From: Leuctra nigra | Lineage: Eukaryota; Arthropoda; Insecta; Plecoptera; Leuctridae | DNA length: 64,000 nt | Reading direction: 5' to 3' | NCBI GenBank assembly: GCA_934045905.1 | Contig: OW203765.1 | Span: forward strand, 13,889,409 to 13,953,408 | In this document: positions 21,560 through 33,227 of the stretch, piece by piece | Numbering within the stretch: the stretch's first letter is position 1 | How the letters are laid out: the number at the start of each line of letters is the position of its first letter | Translations under genes and position numbers: made by a program | The notes under the pieces: model-generated | What the model saw: only the letters and a program-made list of their open reading frames with translations | The model's database searches: none | Told to the model about the DNA's origin: nothing

Positions 21560-24500
21560 ATGGGTAAGTCATTTGAAACGGTTCTCCTAAGAGTAACGAA
21601 TATTTTTGTTGGAGTTGATATATAATTCCATGTCTAGTATGTATACTTAGTTCTTATCGAGCGGAAAGAGAATGCTCAGGAAGGGCTAGAAGTTTCATGT
21701 TTGGATTCACAAAACTCCAAGGAATAATTATATGCTATTTTGTAACAATATGCAGCGCTCTGACGTCACACTGATTTAAAGATGGCCGACATCGTAACTT
21801 TTGAAGCGGAGGTTATTGAAATAATATCGCTGGAATTCATAAAGTACAAAACCTTTCTTAATCATTCTTTCGCCATTATGTAGTACACATCTCAGGTAAT
21901 ACATCAATAGTAAATATATTTAATTTAACAATTGTTTACAGTTCACTGGGCAAAAATATAACCCGGATGTGACATACCCTTTTAACATAGACTTACATAG
22001 ACAATATCTTACCGTATTTCAATTTTAGCACAATTGTGCCTCCAATTTTGGACATTTATTTATTTGATCGCTAAATTTGACAACTTTCCCTCTTAAACAG
22101 ACGTTAAATAAAGAATAATTTTGTACAAAATTATGACCAAATACCAATAAACGTGTTACAAGAAATCTTGGTTGGGAGTCATCATAACTTAAATATCTCT
22201 TCTCCCATTAGTCAAAACAATATTCGATACTTAATAAATACCAACTGCAATGTGAAAAGATTTTCCTCGAGTGGGACCCACGACCTTCTGATATCCAGTC
22301 AGATGCTCTACCAGCTGAGCTACCGAGGCAGTTCACATTGCAGCGGCTGTGTTCCAATTGGAACACGTATCAATTGTTCCAATTGTTCCAATTGTGAACA
22401 CGTATCAACCACCTATCATCATTGGCATCACATACCTATCATCACGTATCAACCACCTATCATCAAGACACTCAACAGAATCACACACATATCATCACGT
22501 ATCAACCACCTATCATCATTGGCATCACATACCTATCATCACGTATCAACCACCTATCATCAAGACACTCAACAGAATCACACACATATCATCACATATC
22601 AACCACCTATCATCATTGGCATCACATACCTATCATCACGTATCAACCACCTATCATCAAGACACTCAACAGAATCATACACATATCATCACATATCAAC
22701 CACCTATCATCATTGGCATCACATACCTATCATCACGTATCAACCACCTATCATCAAGACACTCAACAGAATCACACACATATCATCACGTATCAACCAC
22801 CTATCATCATTGGCATCACATACCTATCATCACGTATCAACCACCTAATTGGCATCACTCTAGTTCCAAAATTAGCTACGGGGAGCGCTACTAGTTCATG
22901 TTGCAGTATTAAAAACAAGTATTATAGTGGACAAAATTGAAAAATATTATTAACATATTATTTATTATTAAAATATTATTAATATTATTATTTGGTATTT
23001 ATTAATATTAATTAACCTAACTGAGGGAATCAGTAAAAACCATATTTCATATTCGATACTTTCTCGGGTGCAGATGTTAAATGAAGAGATATTTTCATAA
23101 ATTTGGACCATATATCTACTAATCAATGTTTGTGAAAAATATTTAACATTGAACGTGAAATAACAAGAAATACCGTTTTTTAGACTGCTAGATGATGAAC
23201 TGATGACTCTTACGCTATATTTCAGCAGAAAAACCAGGAGAAGAAGAAAGGAAGAATGCGATATTAAAAATACCTGAGCGCGCTGTAAATCCTACGTGTG
23301 GTATTTACAGCGCCTCATGCTTGGCGGTTCCTGATCAAAAGGCCGAGATACCGCGCTCATCATGTATCAATCAATTACCCTCTAAACATAAAATACTAAA
23401 CAACAGAGGTAATTGGTTGAAACTAAACTTATTGTGCGGGTTTGAAAGTGATTGTGAAACGACTGCGGCTCCACGTGAAGAAGCCGTAAGAATAGTTGGT
23501 GGTAAAAGAACGAGGAAAACTCGCGAGACCAGAGGAGGACAAGGACAGAAAACACCATTAGAGCAAAAAGACTCGCTGCAGGATTGGCGAGGAAGAATTG
23601 TAGTACGTATAATTATGTTTTATTTACTATAATGCCTGAGCCTGATTCTAAACTGAATGAGTGTGTGCCTGAATTTGTGTCAAAATGGTAGTTTTGTTGG
23701 TCTTGTGTGCGTATATAGTTTAGTTTTAGCGTGACGGTTTGACACTTGAGCGAACTTGTTCTAGGTTCTAGGTTCGGGTTTGTTGTTACTATCGTAGCGC
23801 TCCGGCGTTCGTCGTGCATTGAACTCTCTATAGTGTCGTTGGGTTGGGTTTTGCTTGTCTGGGGAGATTTCTACCTGTTCATAGGAAACTAGTTCTTCTC
23901 TTGTGAGAGGGCGAGATCTGGTGTTTGTTTTGATTCTGGAATTATGCGGGAAAGTGCGACTGTTAATTCCGGGTTCAATTTTATATTTATGGTACTAAAT
24001 ACCGTAATAAATTTTGATGGCATTTCCATTCGACACAAACGGGTGTTTTCTACTTTTAACGTATTAATTAGACTTTTGCATTTTCGTTTAAAATGGTTTA
24101 AGAAAAAGAATTGAAATGAGCAAATCACGGGAGCTGAGATATTGCAACTTCAGTGGAAGCAATTTGTCATTGGCCGCCATCTTGTGTATTATTTCGTATA
24201 CAAAACAAAGGCTTGCCTATCAACGCGTTACACAGAGCGTTTTCCTAAACCATGATTTATGTTCCAGGTTAACAATCGTAACGCTCGTATTATACAACTG
24301 TTTCCGGTAACTCGGCCGCCACCAAGCAGAAAAAAAGACAACCCACCACCTATCAAAGCCAGAACGAGACCGGCTGCCGGTAAGAAAACTTTAAAACCCG
24401 TGCCCCTGCCCTAATGAGTACCTATACCATAGTGTACAGGGCATATAGGAGTATAAATAACTATGAACATAATGAAGTATCCCAACACTTGTATACCCAA

Positions 24501-26830
24501 ATGGTTTTAACACCGTTGTGACTGGGTGCATACGTCCTATAATATTAAGTACAACTTAAATCTTCAAGATAATTAATAGTCGAGTTTGATCAACAGACGT
24601 TTTGGAAATTCAATACATAAACCCAAGGATTGCGGCCAAAAGCGTAGAGAATCTTTGTATGAAGGAACCGGGGGAGAAAGTTATATTCTTGGACGAAGAG
24701 ACGACTTTCCGGAACTACAACAATCCGGACTTACCGGAATACATCCAATTGGACAGCCCTGCGACGCGCCGGCGACGTGACGTACAGGTATGCGCACAAT
24801 CAAGATCATCTCTGCACTCTGGTGATAGAAATGTGTACTAGCATTCTATTCTCCTGAAAAACGTGTAGAGTTGGGATACCTCTACTTCATACGCTATTAA
24901 ACATAGAACCCTGACAGAAGTAACGAGTAGGTACGGAAAGGTTTATGCTTTAAGATCTGACACCTCAGATTTTTTCTCCGAGTTTAAATTGAAGCGTTAT
25001 AATCATTGCACCAGCCAATGAGAGGACAGGGATTCGCTAAACGGACCGATCAGGCCACTCTATAATAATATGTTATATATCTCATAAGGAAAGTAATTTA
25101 CTAATTATGTAAATACAATAAATAGTATTGTGAGGTGACTCGTCGAAATAACATAATCTTTTCTATAGTCCTTACTTTTATTAGTGTTCTATGTCCATAG
25201 TGTGTTCGTTATGAGAATAGAATTACCTAATCTTTGAAATCTTATTACAAAATCTTATCTTAATTATAATATTTAATATTCTTTGAATTTTCTATTATTG
25301 AGAATGAGTTAAATCCACTTAAAAAGGAATGATTTCGTAAAATTTTTAAGTGGATTTAACACATTTTTTGCGATTTTCCCTCAATCAAATTTAGCGTGAA
25401 CTTAGAATTTTTTATCGCACCTTTCTGACACATCGTTTATTATGTACACAAGAACAATAATTGACAAAAGTTTTATATTTTTACTGAAATACAACTATTT
25501 TGGCACCTTAGACAGGCCCTGGAGCCCAAAATGGCCGTCCGATCTTTTGAGGATATCGCAATTATGAAAGAGCAGAAAATTTCCTATATGACTGCTAAAA
25601 AGGGAAAATAAGTATCACGTATTGCACTGTTATTGTGCTTACTGTGTATGTATTGTTTTGTTATAAAAATGGAATGTCCAACTAGTTCATCCGCGAGCAA
25701 CTGGCGGAAGCACGAGGACGTCGTATTGTTAATTGGCAAACCGCTGATCTGCAAGAGGAGGCAGAATTCTACCGGATGCATCCGCTGCTCGTGGAAACAA
25801 CGTCACCTCCTGCCCTGGTTAGTCAAAATTATCTGTCGTTAGCTTGTCATTTGAAGGACATTTTGTTCTACTAGGAAAACGCTCAGTGTAACGTCGCGTT
25901 ATAACGCGTAGTTATAGTCATTAAAGTGAATGAAAAGAATGAGCTACACGAAATCCAACATATTATGAATGTCTACATCATATCAATTAACACATAATAA
26001 TGGCCGTATTCACACAAATAAGTGATACGTGATGGAGCCACTTCTAGCAAGATGGCTACTATCAGGTCCACATATTAATTTGTTTGTTTTTACATTTCGT
26101 TTTTCAATAAAGCAGTGAAAAAACAAAAACAAATGAAATTGATATTTAGCTATATACATTTACTTTTTTGGCCATAACAAACAACTATATCAAATATTTG
26201 TACTTATATTTATGCAAATGCGCCCTTGATAGCCGCCATTTACCTAGTACCACAAAATCCACCAGAGGTCAGTTGTGTTCCTTATTTTCTCGAATTGAAA
26301 ACATCACCGCACTCAAAGAGTTCCGCCAGAATCCGCTAGGTGTCAGACCGTTCTCTGGTAAAAGCGAATAGTATCAATCATAGAGTGGGAATGTACTTTT
26401 GCATAGAGTTTGGAATTGCTATGTTTATTTTTGGTGATGGTTTGTGCTCAATGCATTGTTACGTCTGGTCTAATGATGATTTGATATTCTTTTTGTTTTT
26501 CTAGATTGAACCCGAGAATCAACCGAAGGAGAGACAAAGTTTATGTAAGTTTTCTCCTAAAACTTCCTACTTTGACTTTGTGGATTATTCTTTAGTTAGG
26601 TCGTTGATACTGATTCGAATATTCTTATTTTTGGATTGTGGGTTTATAGGCACATAATATGGTATCCCCTTATCAAGTTAAATTTTGTGAACAATGATAT
26701 AATATCGTATATATGAAGATGCATGGTCTCGTCTCGTAGATGTCTGGATAGTATAAGTACAGATGGTTATAGGTTACTCTTATTTCTAGGCAAGCGAGCT
26801 CGGCGCTTCTTTGGGCTTAGGAAGAAGTAG
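21560..26830 (+). CDS. Uncharacterised seven-exon gene, about 298 aa
   Basis: Reconstructed exons: 21560-21563 (ATGG|gtaagt), 23226-23602 (ttcag|...|gtacgt), 24268-24379 (ttccag|...|gtaaga), 24597-24787 (acag|...|gtatgc), 25686-25817 (ctag|...|gttagt), 26505-26544 (ctag|...|gtaagt), 26790-26830 (ctag|... TAG). All six junction phases agree, and the sum is 897 nt = 299 codons with the stop. The protein starts MAEKPGEEERKN and has a long polar region with several Cys. A basic stretch (KRTRKTRET) and a Pro-rich part (TRPPPSRKKDNPPPIKARTR) follow, then an acidic/hydrophobic block (VIFLDEETTFRNY) and a probable helix (IREQLAEARGRRIV). It ends in a basic tail (RARRFFGLRKK). No signal peptide or membrane span. 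I do not recognise a family. The micro-exon start is the weakest part; exon 2 onward is well supported. Introns 1, 3 and 5 hold repeats, including Helitron ends. Confidence 0.6.
22245..22343 (-). pseudogene. tRNA-like sequence flanked by a 12-bp inverted repeat
   Basis: On the minus strand: CCTCGGTAGCTCAGCTGGT (D-arm with A-box), an anticodon arm TCTGA-CTGGATA-TCAGA (anticodon position GGA), then GTGGG directly joined to CCCAC. The T-loop is nearly deleted, so the gene is probably non-functional. Acceptor halves CCTCGG/TCGAGG pair almost fully. CTGCAATGTGAA (22245-22256) and its perfect inverse (22332-22343) flank it, and an 18-bp palindrome GTGTTCCAATTGGAACAC follows at 22349-22366. Confidence 0.6.
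22402..22853 (+). repeat. 97-bp minisatellite, about 4.6 copies
   Basis: The unit consists of two related half-units, each starting (G/A)TATCAACCACCTATCATCA, one followed by 'ttggcatcacatacc' and the other by 'agacactcaacagaatc'. Starts lie at 22402, 22499, 22596, 22693 and 22790, a strict 97-bp period with few substitutions. It lies in intron 1 of the reconstructed gene. All three plus frames are stop-free, producing spurious open frames. Confidence 0.95.
24211..24247 (+). mobile_element. Helitron-like 3' terminus remnant in intron
   Basis: 'tatcaacgcgttacacagagcgttttccta' matches the family 3' end apart from the last base (CTAA instead of CTAG). It lies about 20 bp before the splice acceptor of the exon at 24268, so the element may supply part of that intron's 3' end. 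Confidence 0.65.
25516..25611 (+). CDS. Possible alternative terminal exon of the 21.6-26.8 kb gene
   Basis: After an acceptor-like 'ccttagacag' a frame runs 31 codons (contains PKMAVRSFEDIAIMKEQKIS) to TAA at 25609. It starts in phase 0, matching the end of the exon at 24787. No good GT donor precedes the stop, so it could not be a cassette exon. If real it gives an alternative C-terminus. Its amino-acid composition looks coding, but it is short and unproven. Confidence 0.3.
   Translation, partial: ALEPKMAVRSFEDIAIMKEQKISYMTAKKGK
25871..25915 (-). mobile_element. Helitron-like 3' end remnant
   Basis: CTAGGAAAACGCTCAGTGTA then 'acg(tcgcgttata)acgcg' matches the inverted 3' end of the family with a small insertion in the hairpin. 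It lies in the intron following exon 25686-25817. Confidence 0.65.
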
Positions 26831-27689
26831 GTCACCAAGGCTGACGACAAGCAAGGCAAGTACTTCACATAGCATTAGCACATCTTATAGTACTGCCCAC
26901 CCACTCACCACTATGCCACGTCCATTTGGCTCTGTCTCCGCTATCTTTACAAGCCTATTGATTGCATCTCATTACCTCGACGATCATCATTGGTCGGCTA
27001 AACACGGAGCTGTTCATTATCTGTACCTGGACCACGTGGGAGGCTGCATTATCAGGACGCTGGACCAATAGCGAGGTGACTACCCAGGCTCGTAGCAACT
27101 ACTTTCATCATGAGGGGGGTGGGGGATGGCGGCACTCGGAGGGGACGTTGTTGCGACATCGCATATTATCAGGACGCTGGACCATTTAAAAGTGATCTGG
27201 AACTCTAAAATGCACAAACTGAGGCTAAAAAACCACCAATTGTTGCCCCGCAGGATATTTTTTCGAATATAAACATTGTAAAATGGATTTTGAGATGCTA
27301 AACTGCTCAAATTAAAATGAAGTAAAAATTCACAAACTCAAATTTCAGCCCCCTATTTTTGCCCCGAAGGGATTTATTTTAAATTTAAATAATTTTTTGT
27401 AAATCTCGGACAAAAACTTAATTTTGTATGGTGAATGAGGGGTCACGGTCAGTCTGCTCGAGTGGGGAGGGGGAGGGGGGGGGGGGGGATTATCCCGCAT
27501 CCCCGCTTCATACCGCTTCATACTGCTTCATATCACTACATACCGCTTCATACTGCTCAGAAACTTCATATCTGATGCTTAACTTTAGGTTTCTTGACCA
27601 AGTTACTAGTAAGTTAGTATCGGGATGAAATACATCTGATAGATGATTAACTTGCAGATTAATTCTGCATCTGATAAACACATTCTCAC
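26831..27689. repeat. Downstream region with small repeats, no gene
   Basis: 'attatcaggacgctggacca' occurs at 27048-27067 and again at 27165-27185 as a direct repeat spaced about 117 bp. A G-rich run (27464-27488) precedes a degenerate 10-bp tandem array (CTTCATACCG-like) at 27503-27556. No exon is supported. Confidence 0.5.
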
Positions 27690-28180
27690 TGTTGGTAGAA
27701 GCTGTCTGCTTGTTTACTCTTACTTACACTTCGACTTCTTTTAAATTAATAAATAAAAATAATCCCACTTCTGTCACCATTTGTAAATTTCAATCATTAC
27801 TATCGCTCGCTATGCATAACTACAATTTTCAAACATCAAATAATATTCAATATAAACAATCATAACTTCATTAATTCACCACATACGATCAATTTATCTT
27901 ATATCAGAGGTAGAAGGCCTGAAGTCCAATCCATTGATTGAGGTGAGCTAAAAAACAGTATTTCCTCCTTCATCAAATCATATTTGTAATGGTGGCATGA
28001 GTCATTGTGTACGAAAATACTTTGATATGACTCTCTTATCAGTCAAATGACAATTGAGCTTGATTACTTCAGTCCAAAATTGCAGAGCAAAGCAAAATCG
28101 CGATATTGGCTTCAGGACTTCTACGCCTGAGGTTACCTTTGCAGTCTTTGGTAAAATAGGATTTAAGTGAGTATTACACT
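27690..28180. repeat. Dispersed repeat family Q, partial copy
   Basis: Closely matches 30880-31400 and 34180-34650. Shared motifs: 'gcttgtttactctt', 'taataaataaaaat', 'atcccacttctgtcaccatt', 'gtcagaggtagaaggc', 'gaggtgagctaaaaaacag', 'gagtcattgtgtacgaaaat'. It is non-coding and diverged; the parent element is unknown. Confidence 0.75.
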
Positions 28181-28652
28181 ACATACTACACTACACTACA
28201 TTGGCTACAATAAATGACTTAACTGAAACGATTATAAAAAGTATGGGATCTAATCAGAACGGTTATCCTTATTATAAAACAGAGCCAAATATTTTCATTC
28301 ATGAATCCGTCTCGGATAATGGGCCATTCAGTGCGCATGCGATATAGCCTGACAGATCCACAGTTGTCTAGTAGTAGTGACCAACGTGCATGGAACTAGC
28401 TTCACACAATATATAGAATAGGTGGGGACTCTTCAATGCATCGCCATTGGCAAACTAGAATACGAATTATAGGGGAATTCTCGTACCTGTATGTTTGAGC
28501 AGCTGGCGCTCTATATGTTGTGTGGCAGACATAAAAACTAATTTAGGGAGGGACAAGTGATATAATCACGGTCTTCTGGAAATTTTTAAAATTTTTTAAA
28601 GAATTTAGAATTACTAGAAGGCAGTTTTACCATGGCAACACAATTATACCTT

Positions 28653-29440
28653 CGATCACCACACTTTACAGGGATTGGAAACCGTCTGCGTATTGTGACG
28701 TCACTCCCATAAGACCAATGCAAAATGATGGCGGCCGAGTGCTTGGGCCGCCGATTTGCACCTGATGACTTCCTGCACCCGTTTACTTCCGGCCGGTGAC
28801 CCGCGAAATTTAAAAAAAAATACGCTTTTGGAGTGTTTTAATTTGATTCACACATTCACTGCCAGGTTTGAAAGAGCTTCTCAATCTTGCCGCTGCTAAA
28901 GATGATAGCGCATTGTCGAATATTTGAATTCTGTTCTGGCGGCAGATAAAGACATGTGTAACGAGAGCGACATCACAGCCGCCTGTTCTATGATTGTTGT
29001 GTTCAAGGTGACCAAGCTCATGGCCAGCTAGTCCGACAGTTTCCAATCCCTGTAAAGTGTGGTGATCGTAGATTATACATGGAAGTAATGCGTAGTGTTT
29101 TTGGGTTAGAGCAGCCTTCATTGACGATTTATGAACTTATTTCAGATATATCAAAACAATATAATACAAGTCTTACCAGAGTAAAAGAAGTTATCTGCTT
29201 TGAAATGTTCCCCACATCATAGAATAATGAAGCTAACATGCATTTGGAAACCCTCTTGCCAACCTTCAAAGCAGATTGCAGATGATTGTTTCTCCCGCAC
29301 AGTATCCTTCGGGAATAAATGAAAGGAGAGTCCATCTGCAGCTGTTGATTCTTTGTTTGAACATTGAGGAACACTACAATATCGATTTGCTGCTTTTAGT
29401 TTGCTTTTAATAGGTAAATTCACCGGTTGAACATCCATTT
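28653..29440 (-). pseudogene. THAP-domain remnant beside a 30-bp inverted repeat
   Basis: The minus frame near 29440-29300 encodes 'RYCSVPQCSNKES' and 'LSFHLFPKD', the N-terminal half of a THAP zinc finger (first two Cys, then the FP motif). After about 45 residues the frame departs from the THAP pattern and the C..H pair is missing. Next to it, the 30-bp segment at 28653-28682 (CGATCACCACACTTTACAGG...) recurs inverted at 29039-29068. THAP fingers are common in P-, ISL2EU- and PIF-type transposases, so a dead DNA transposon is likely. Confidence 0.45.
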
Positions 29441-29540
29441 GACAGATGAAAACAAATGAAAAACAAAAGATTTTACTCCTAGGTAGGTTAGTTGGCGAAG
29501 CAGCCTCCAGATGTCGACTCCTTTGATTTTAAACGCGAAT

Positions 29541-29746
29541 AGTCGTCGGTTCGTCCCTCCCTCCTCCTGGTAGCTGCCTGTCGTCTGAGAAGTTCCTCAC
29601 TTGCCGTCCCGGGATGGGGTCGCCACCGTCTCTTGGTTATTCAAATGCGCGATGGTAGTGACCCCATCCCAGGTGGCTGTTGTAGAACTACAATTTTCAC
29701 TCAGACGACAGGCAGCTACCAGGAGGAGGGAGGGACGAAAGACGAC
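29541..29746. repeat. Long palindrome / hairpin MITE
   Basis: Arms TCGTCCCTCCCTCCTCCTGG...CGTCTGA (29551-29588) and the perfect inverse (29701-29738), extended outward by AGTCGTC/GACGACT. Inner arms (GGATGGGGTCG against GACCCCATCC) continue the symmetry. Confidence 0.85.
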
Positions 29747-29861
29747 TATACAAACGGCTGTGAGTAAAACCCTCATAGCTCAGTAAATCGTCCACGAACC
29801 TTTACATTTAGAAATGTTATAATGAAATATTGTATCTGATACATGCTATAGTAGTTTAAAA

Positions 29862-29950
29862 CTAGGAAAACGCTCAGTGTAACGCGTTGATGAGCGAGCA
29901 CGGGTACGTGTAAATTCTCCAACAGGAAATGCGTACACAATGCAAGAACT
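29862..29950 (-). mobile_element. Helitron-like 3' end fragment
   Basis: CTAGGAAAACGCTCAGTGTA, 'gcgttgatgagcgagcacg', then 'gtacgtgtaaattctc' as in the copies at 12204 and 13905. Truncated after about 90 bp. Confidence 0.8.
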
Positions 29951-30024
29951 ACCGTATAGAAATCGTTCAAATTTGGCATAAAAATAGATTTTTATGTTCT
30001 GCATAAAAAAACTTAGAGCAATCT

Positions 30025-31540
30025 AAGAAAAAATCACACAGCACAAATGCAGCATAAAAATGTAACTGACGATTGACTCTCTTGACTCGGACTTCACGTG
30101 ATTGGACGAGCCCCGTTTCAATGGTAATCTTATGGAAGAAATTGCTAGGCGACCGCAATGGAGTTGTAGAATCAGGTTCCTGGGAATCGGGAAACCTGGA
30201 AGCAGAAGACAACACATGTGGAGGGCCCGGTGGTAAAAACTGCTATATCCCAAATCACTGTTTAGTCCAGAGTCTTCACGGTTTGACCCACCACTATTTG
30301 CAACATTAGAGTATTTTAACAAGTATTGCAACAATGATTTTATAACGTTGGATTCAGAAAAAATAACTGTACAACATAGCAAAAGTCTATCAATATCAAA
30401 ATATGGTGGCTGTCTATGATTGGTCTATTAGTGAAAAACAATTGAATGTGATTATTAATTTACAGAGTAATGTTAATAGCTCTTTTTAAGTAAAGTTCAG
30501 AAAAAATATTACAAATTACAAAATTTGTACCAAGGTCAAATATTCTCTAAAGTACCCAGAATGGCCTCTATAGAGGCACACGACTGCCGTAGTCGCGTCG
30601 CGAAGATGGGTAAAAGTAGCGTTTCACATATAGTATAGAGTCAGGGGCGAACAAAATTGGCCGGCATGGGAGCGGAGAAAACCAGAGAGTCCAGGTGAAT
30701 GACGGCTTGATCGGAGTCCAGGTATTGCGGGCAGAGGGTGTGACTGCTATCTGAGTGAGCGCCGATGTCGATGGAGTTCGGAAGCCAAGGTGCATGACTA
30801 CGAAGATGCAGACACAGAGTCCAGGTGATCCACTTCATCGCTCTCTAGCCACGAATTGAACAGCGGGAAATCTGCATCCCATAAAAACATTCTCACAGTT
30901 TTGTAGGAGCTTGTTTACTCTTCCTTTCTTCTTTTTACTTCCACTTCTTTTAAATTAATAAATAAAAATAATCCCACTTCTGTCACCATTTGTAAAATTC
31001 AATCATTACTGTTGCTCGCTATGCATAACTACAATATTCAAACATCAAGTAATATTCGATTTAAACAATCATAAATCCATTTATGTCACCACATAAAGTC
31101 CATTTAACATATGTCAGAGGTAGAAGGCCGGAAGTCCAATTCATTGATAATTGAGGTGAGCTAAAAAACAGTAATTCCTCCTTCATCAAATCATATTTGT
31201 AATGGTGACATGAGTCATTGTGTACGAAAATACTTCAATATGACTCTCTTATCAGTCAAATGACAATTGAGCTTGATCACATCAGTCCAAAAGTGCCAGA
31301 GCAACGCAAAATAAAGAAAATATGCTTCAGGTACATATTCTACGTCTGAGGTACAGAATGGTTACCTTTGCAATCTTTGGTAAGATAGGACAAAGTGAGT
31401 ATCACACTATGCAATTCAAGTTAAGAGTAACTCAAACTTCCAGATTCAAACTATCCCAATTCAAATCTTGTTTGAACGTGTCACTTGCATGGTTTGAGGT
31501 TATGTATAATACGACTCTACTGTCAAATTAAACTCTTATG
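30025..31540. repeat. Dispersed repeat family Q, copy with TIR-like block
   Basis: Parallels 33228-35160: 'cacagcacaaatgcagca', 'gacgattgactctcttga', 'aacacatgtggagggcccgg', then a block starting TAGTCCAGAGTC (30265). That block is homologous to the terminal inverted repeat of the element at 58030-61082. Later 'gatgggtaaaagtagcg', 'ggccggcatgggagcgg' and the family Q segment follow. Short frames on both strands are shared between copies, but I see no recognisable protein. Confidence 0.7.
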
Positions 31541-32220
31541 GGGATGTATAAGTTTGTTGCCAATCCCTAGCAAACATCATAACCAATCGATCTGTAATTT
31601 TGCACACAGATATCGTGAATGTTTTTGAACGAGATCCTGGGATATTTTACTGACATTTAATTCTTGTTTCTATACGTGTACTTCTTATATTTTGAGACAA
31701 AATCTTTCTCTATCAAGTGGATAGTGGACCTCTATCATGCACAATGCACAATCCATTTGTGCAAACATGTACATCGGTGAAATTGGCAACGCGCATTCAA
31801 CAGCGCAGCGGAGCATCAAAGTGGAATAGCCGATTCTCCCATAAGCAACTCTTTGTTGTTTCCATTCTCGCGTCCGGGCCGCGCTGACCCGAAAATATGG
31901 CTAATTTCACTGTAAAATTTAGTGCATTTAACGCGATTTTAACACAATTTTATTTAAATTCATAAAATTTCTACTATTTTCATTACTATCGATTATCGAT
32001 AATAGTAATTTTTTTATGGAATTCCAGGAAATATTAATCCCGAAAGCTGAGACGAACACCGAGATGGATGACCAGAAGCGCCAGCGGGGGAACCAACCCG
32101 ATCGATCGGAAACGTCCCGATGGAGGAAGAGGGCCAAGAGAACGCAGGAAGACGTCACAAGAACAGTCACAACTAAAACTGTGCATCTATACAGGAACAA
32201 TGATTGTGACAAGTGTTCAG

Positions 32221-32690
32221 GCATTTGAACTTTGCGATTTAAACTGGAATGACACGAGTGATGAAATCGAACTTTGCGATTTTAACTGGAATGGCGCGAG
32301 TGTAGTTATCGATCTTTTCGATTTAAACGGGAATGACACGAGTGATGAAATCGAACTTTGCGATTTTAACTGGAATGACACAAGGGATGAAATCGAACTT
32401 TGCGATTTAAACTGGAATGACACGAGTGATGAAATCGAACTTTGCGATTTTAACTGGAATGGCGCGAGTGTAGTTATCGATCTTTTCGATTTAAACGGGA
32501 ATGACACGAGTGATGAAATCGAACTTTGCGATTTTAACTGGAATGACACAAGTGATGAAATCGAACTTTGCGATTTTAACTGGAATGACACAAGGGATGA
32601 AATCGAACTTTGCGATTTTAACTGGAATGACACGAGTGATGAAATCGAACTTTACTATTTTAACTGTTCTAACATGTGTGATAGAGTCGA
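32221..32690. repeat. 42-bp minisatellite, 11 units
   Basis: Units of 42 bp read as 14-residue repeats (ELCDFNWNDTSDEI) on the plus strand and are also open on the minus strand. Units 1-4 and 5-8 form a 168-bp higher-order repeat, in which one unit type reads NGASVVI followed by DLFDLNG. The plus frame extends upstream to 32068 and stops at 32700. With both strands open and a 42-bp period divisible by three, coding is unproven. Confidence 0.9.
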
Positions 32691-33227
32691 AGAGAACTAG
32701 AGAACTTTGAGAGAGAGCAAAGGAGATAACTTTGCGATACCACTGTAGAGACAACACTCACTGTGTGTGTGTGAACTGTAGACGCAACTCTATAAGATGC
32801 GTCGATGGGGACTTAAGTGTGATGTCATATATTATATGTGTTGGTTTCACCTTGCTTTACTCATTCATTGTTATATTACTTGTTACTTGCTCTTTCATTT
32901 GTTATGTATTTTCAACAATGTAACTTGAATTGTAAGTTTTAAATGAAAGCAACAATGAAGATGATTGTGTTTTTGAGTAATAAAAATATGAAAGCCGTCT
33001 CGTTTTGACGAGACTATTACTTCGCAGCCCTATTGGGACACGTAAGGTGTCTGGTAAGAGAAGACACGTCTCATACAGTACTCTAGTTTATGGGTCTGGG
33101 GTTCAGGGTTCCCGAGGAGCCTTTTCATGGTGTACAGAGCTATGATTAAACATTACGAGAGTTGCGGTAATTCTGTGCTGCAAATTGGCTTACGTTATTA
33201 GATAATCTGAAAACCATAGTTAACTTA

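Noticed and set aside
22265..22335. Functional tRNA gene (anticodon position GGA)
   Set aside because: The T-loop is nearly deleted and there is no long variable arm as expected for tRNA-Ser, so it is treated as tRNA-derived, non-functional.
22402..22853. CRISPR-like repeat array
   Set aside because: Adjacent units without unique spacers in a eukaryotic intron; this is an ordinary minisatellite.
22153..22940. Three overlapping plus-strand open frames with His/Tyr/Ser/Thr repeats
   Set aside because: The 97-bp unit is not a multiple of three and is stop-free in all frames, so the frames are artefacts of the repeat.
32217..32633. Minus-strand 138-codon open frame over the 42-bp array
   Set aside because: It is the antisense of a stop-free minisatellite with low-complexity SSISSLVSF repeats and no supporting structure.
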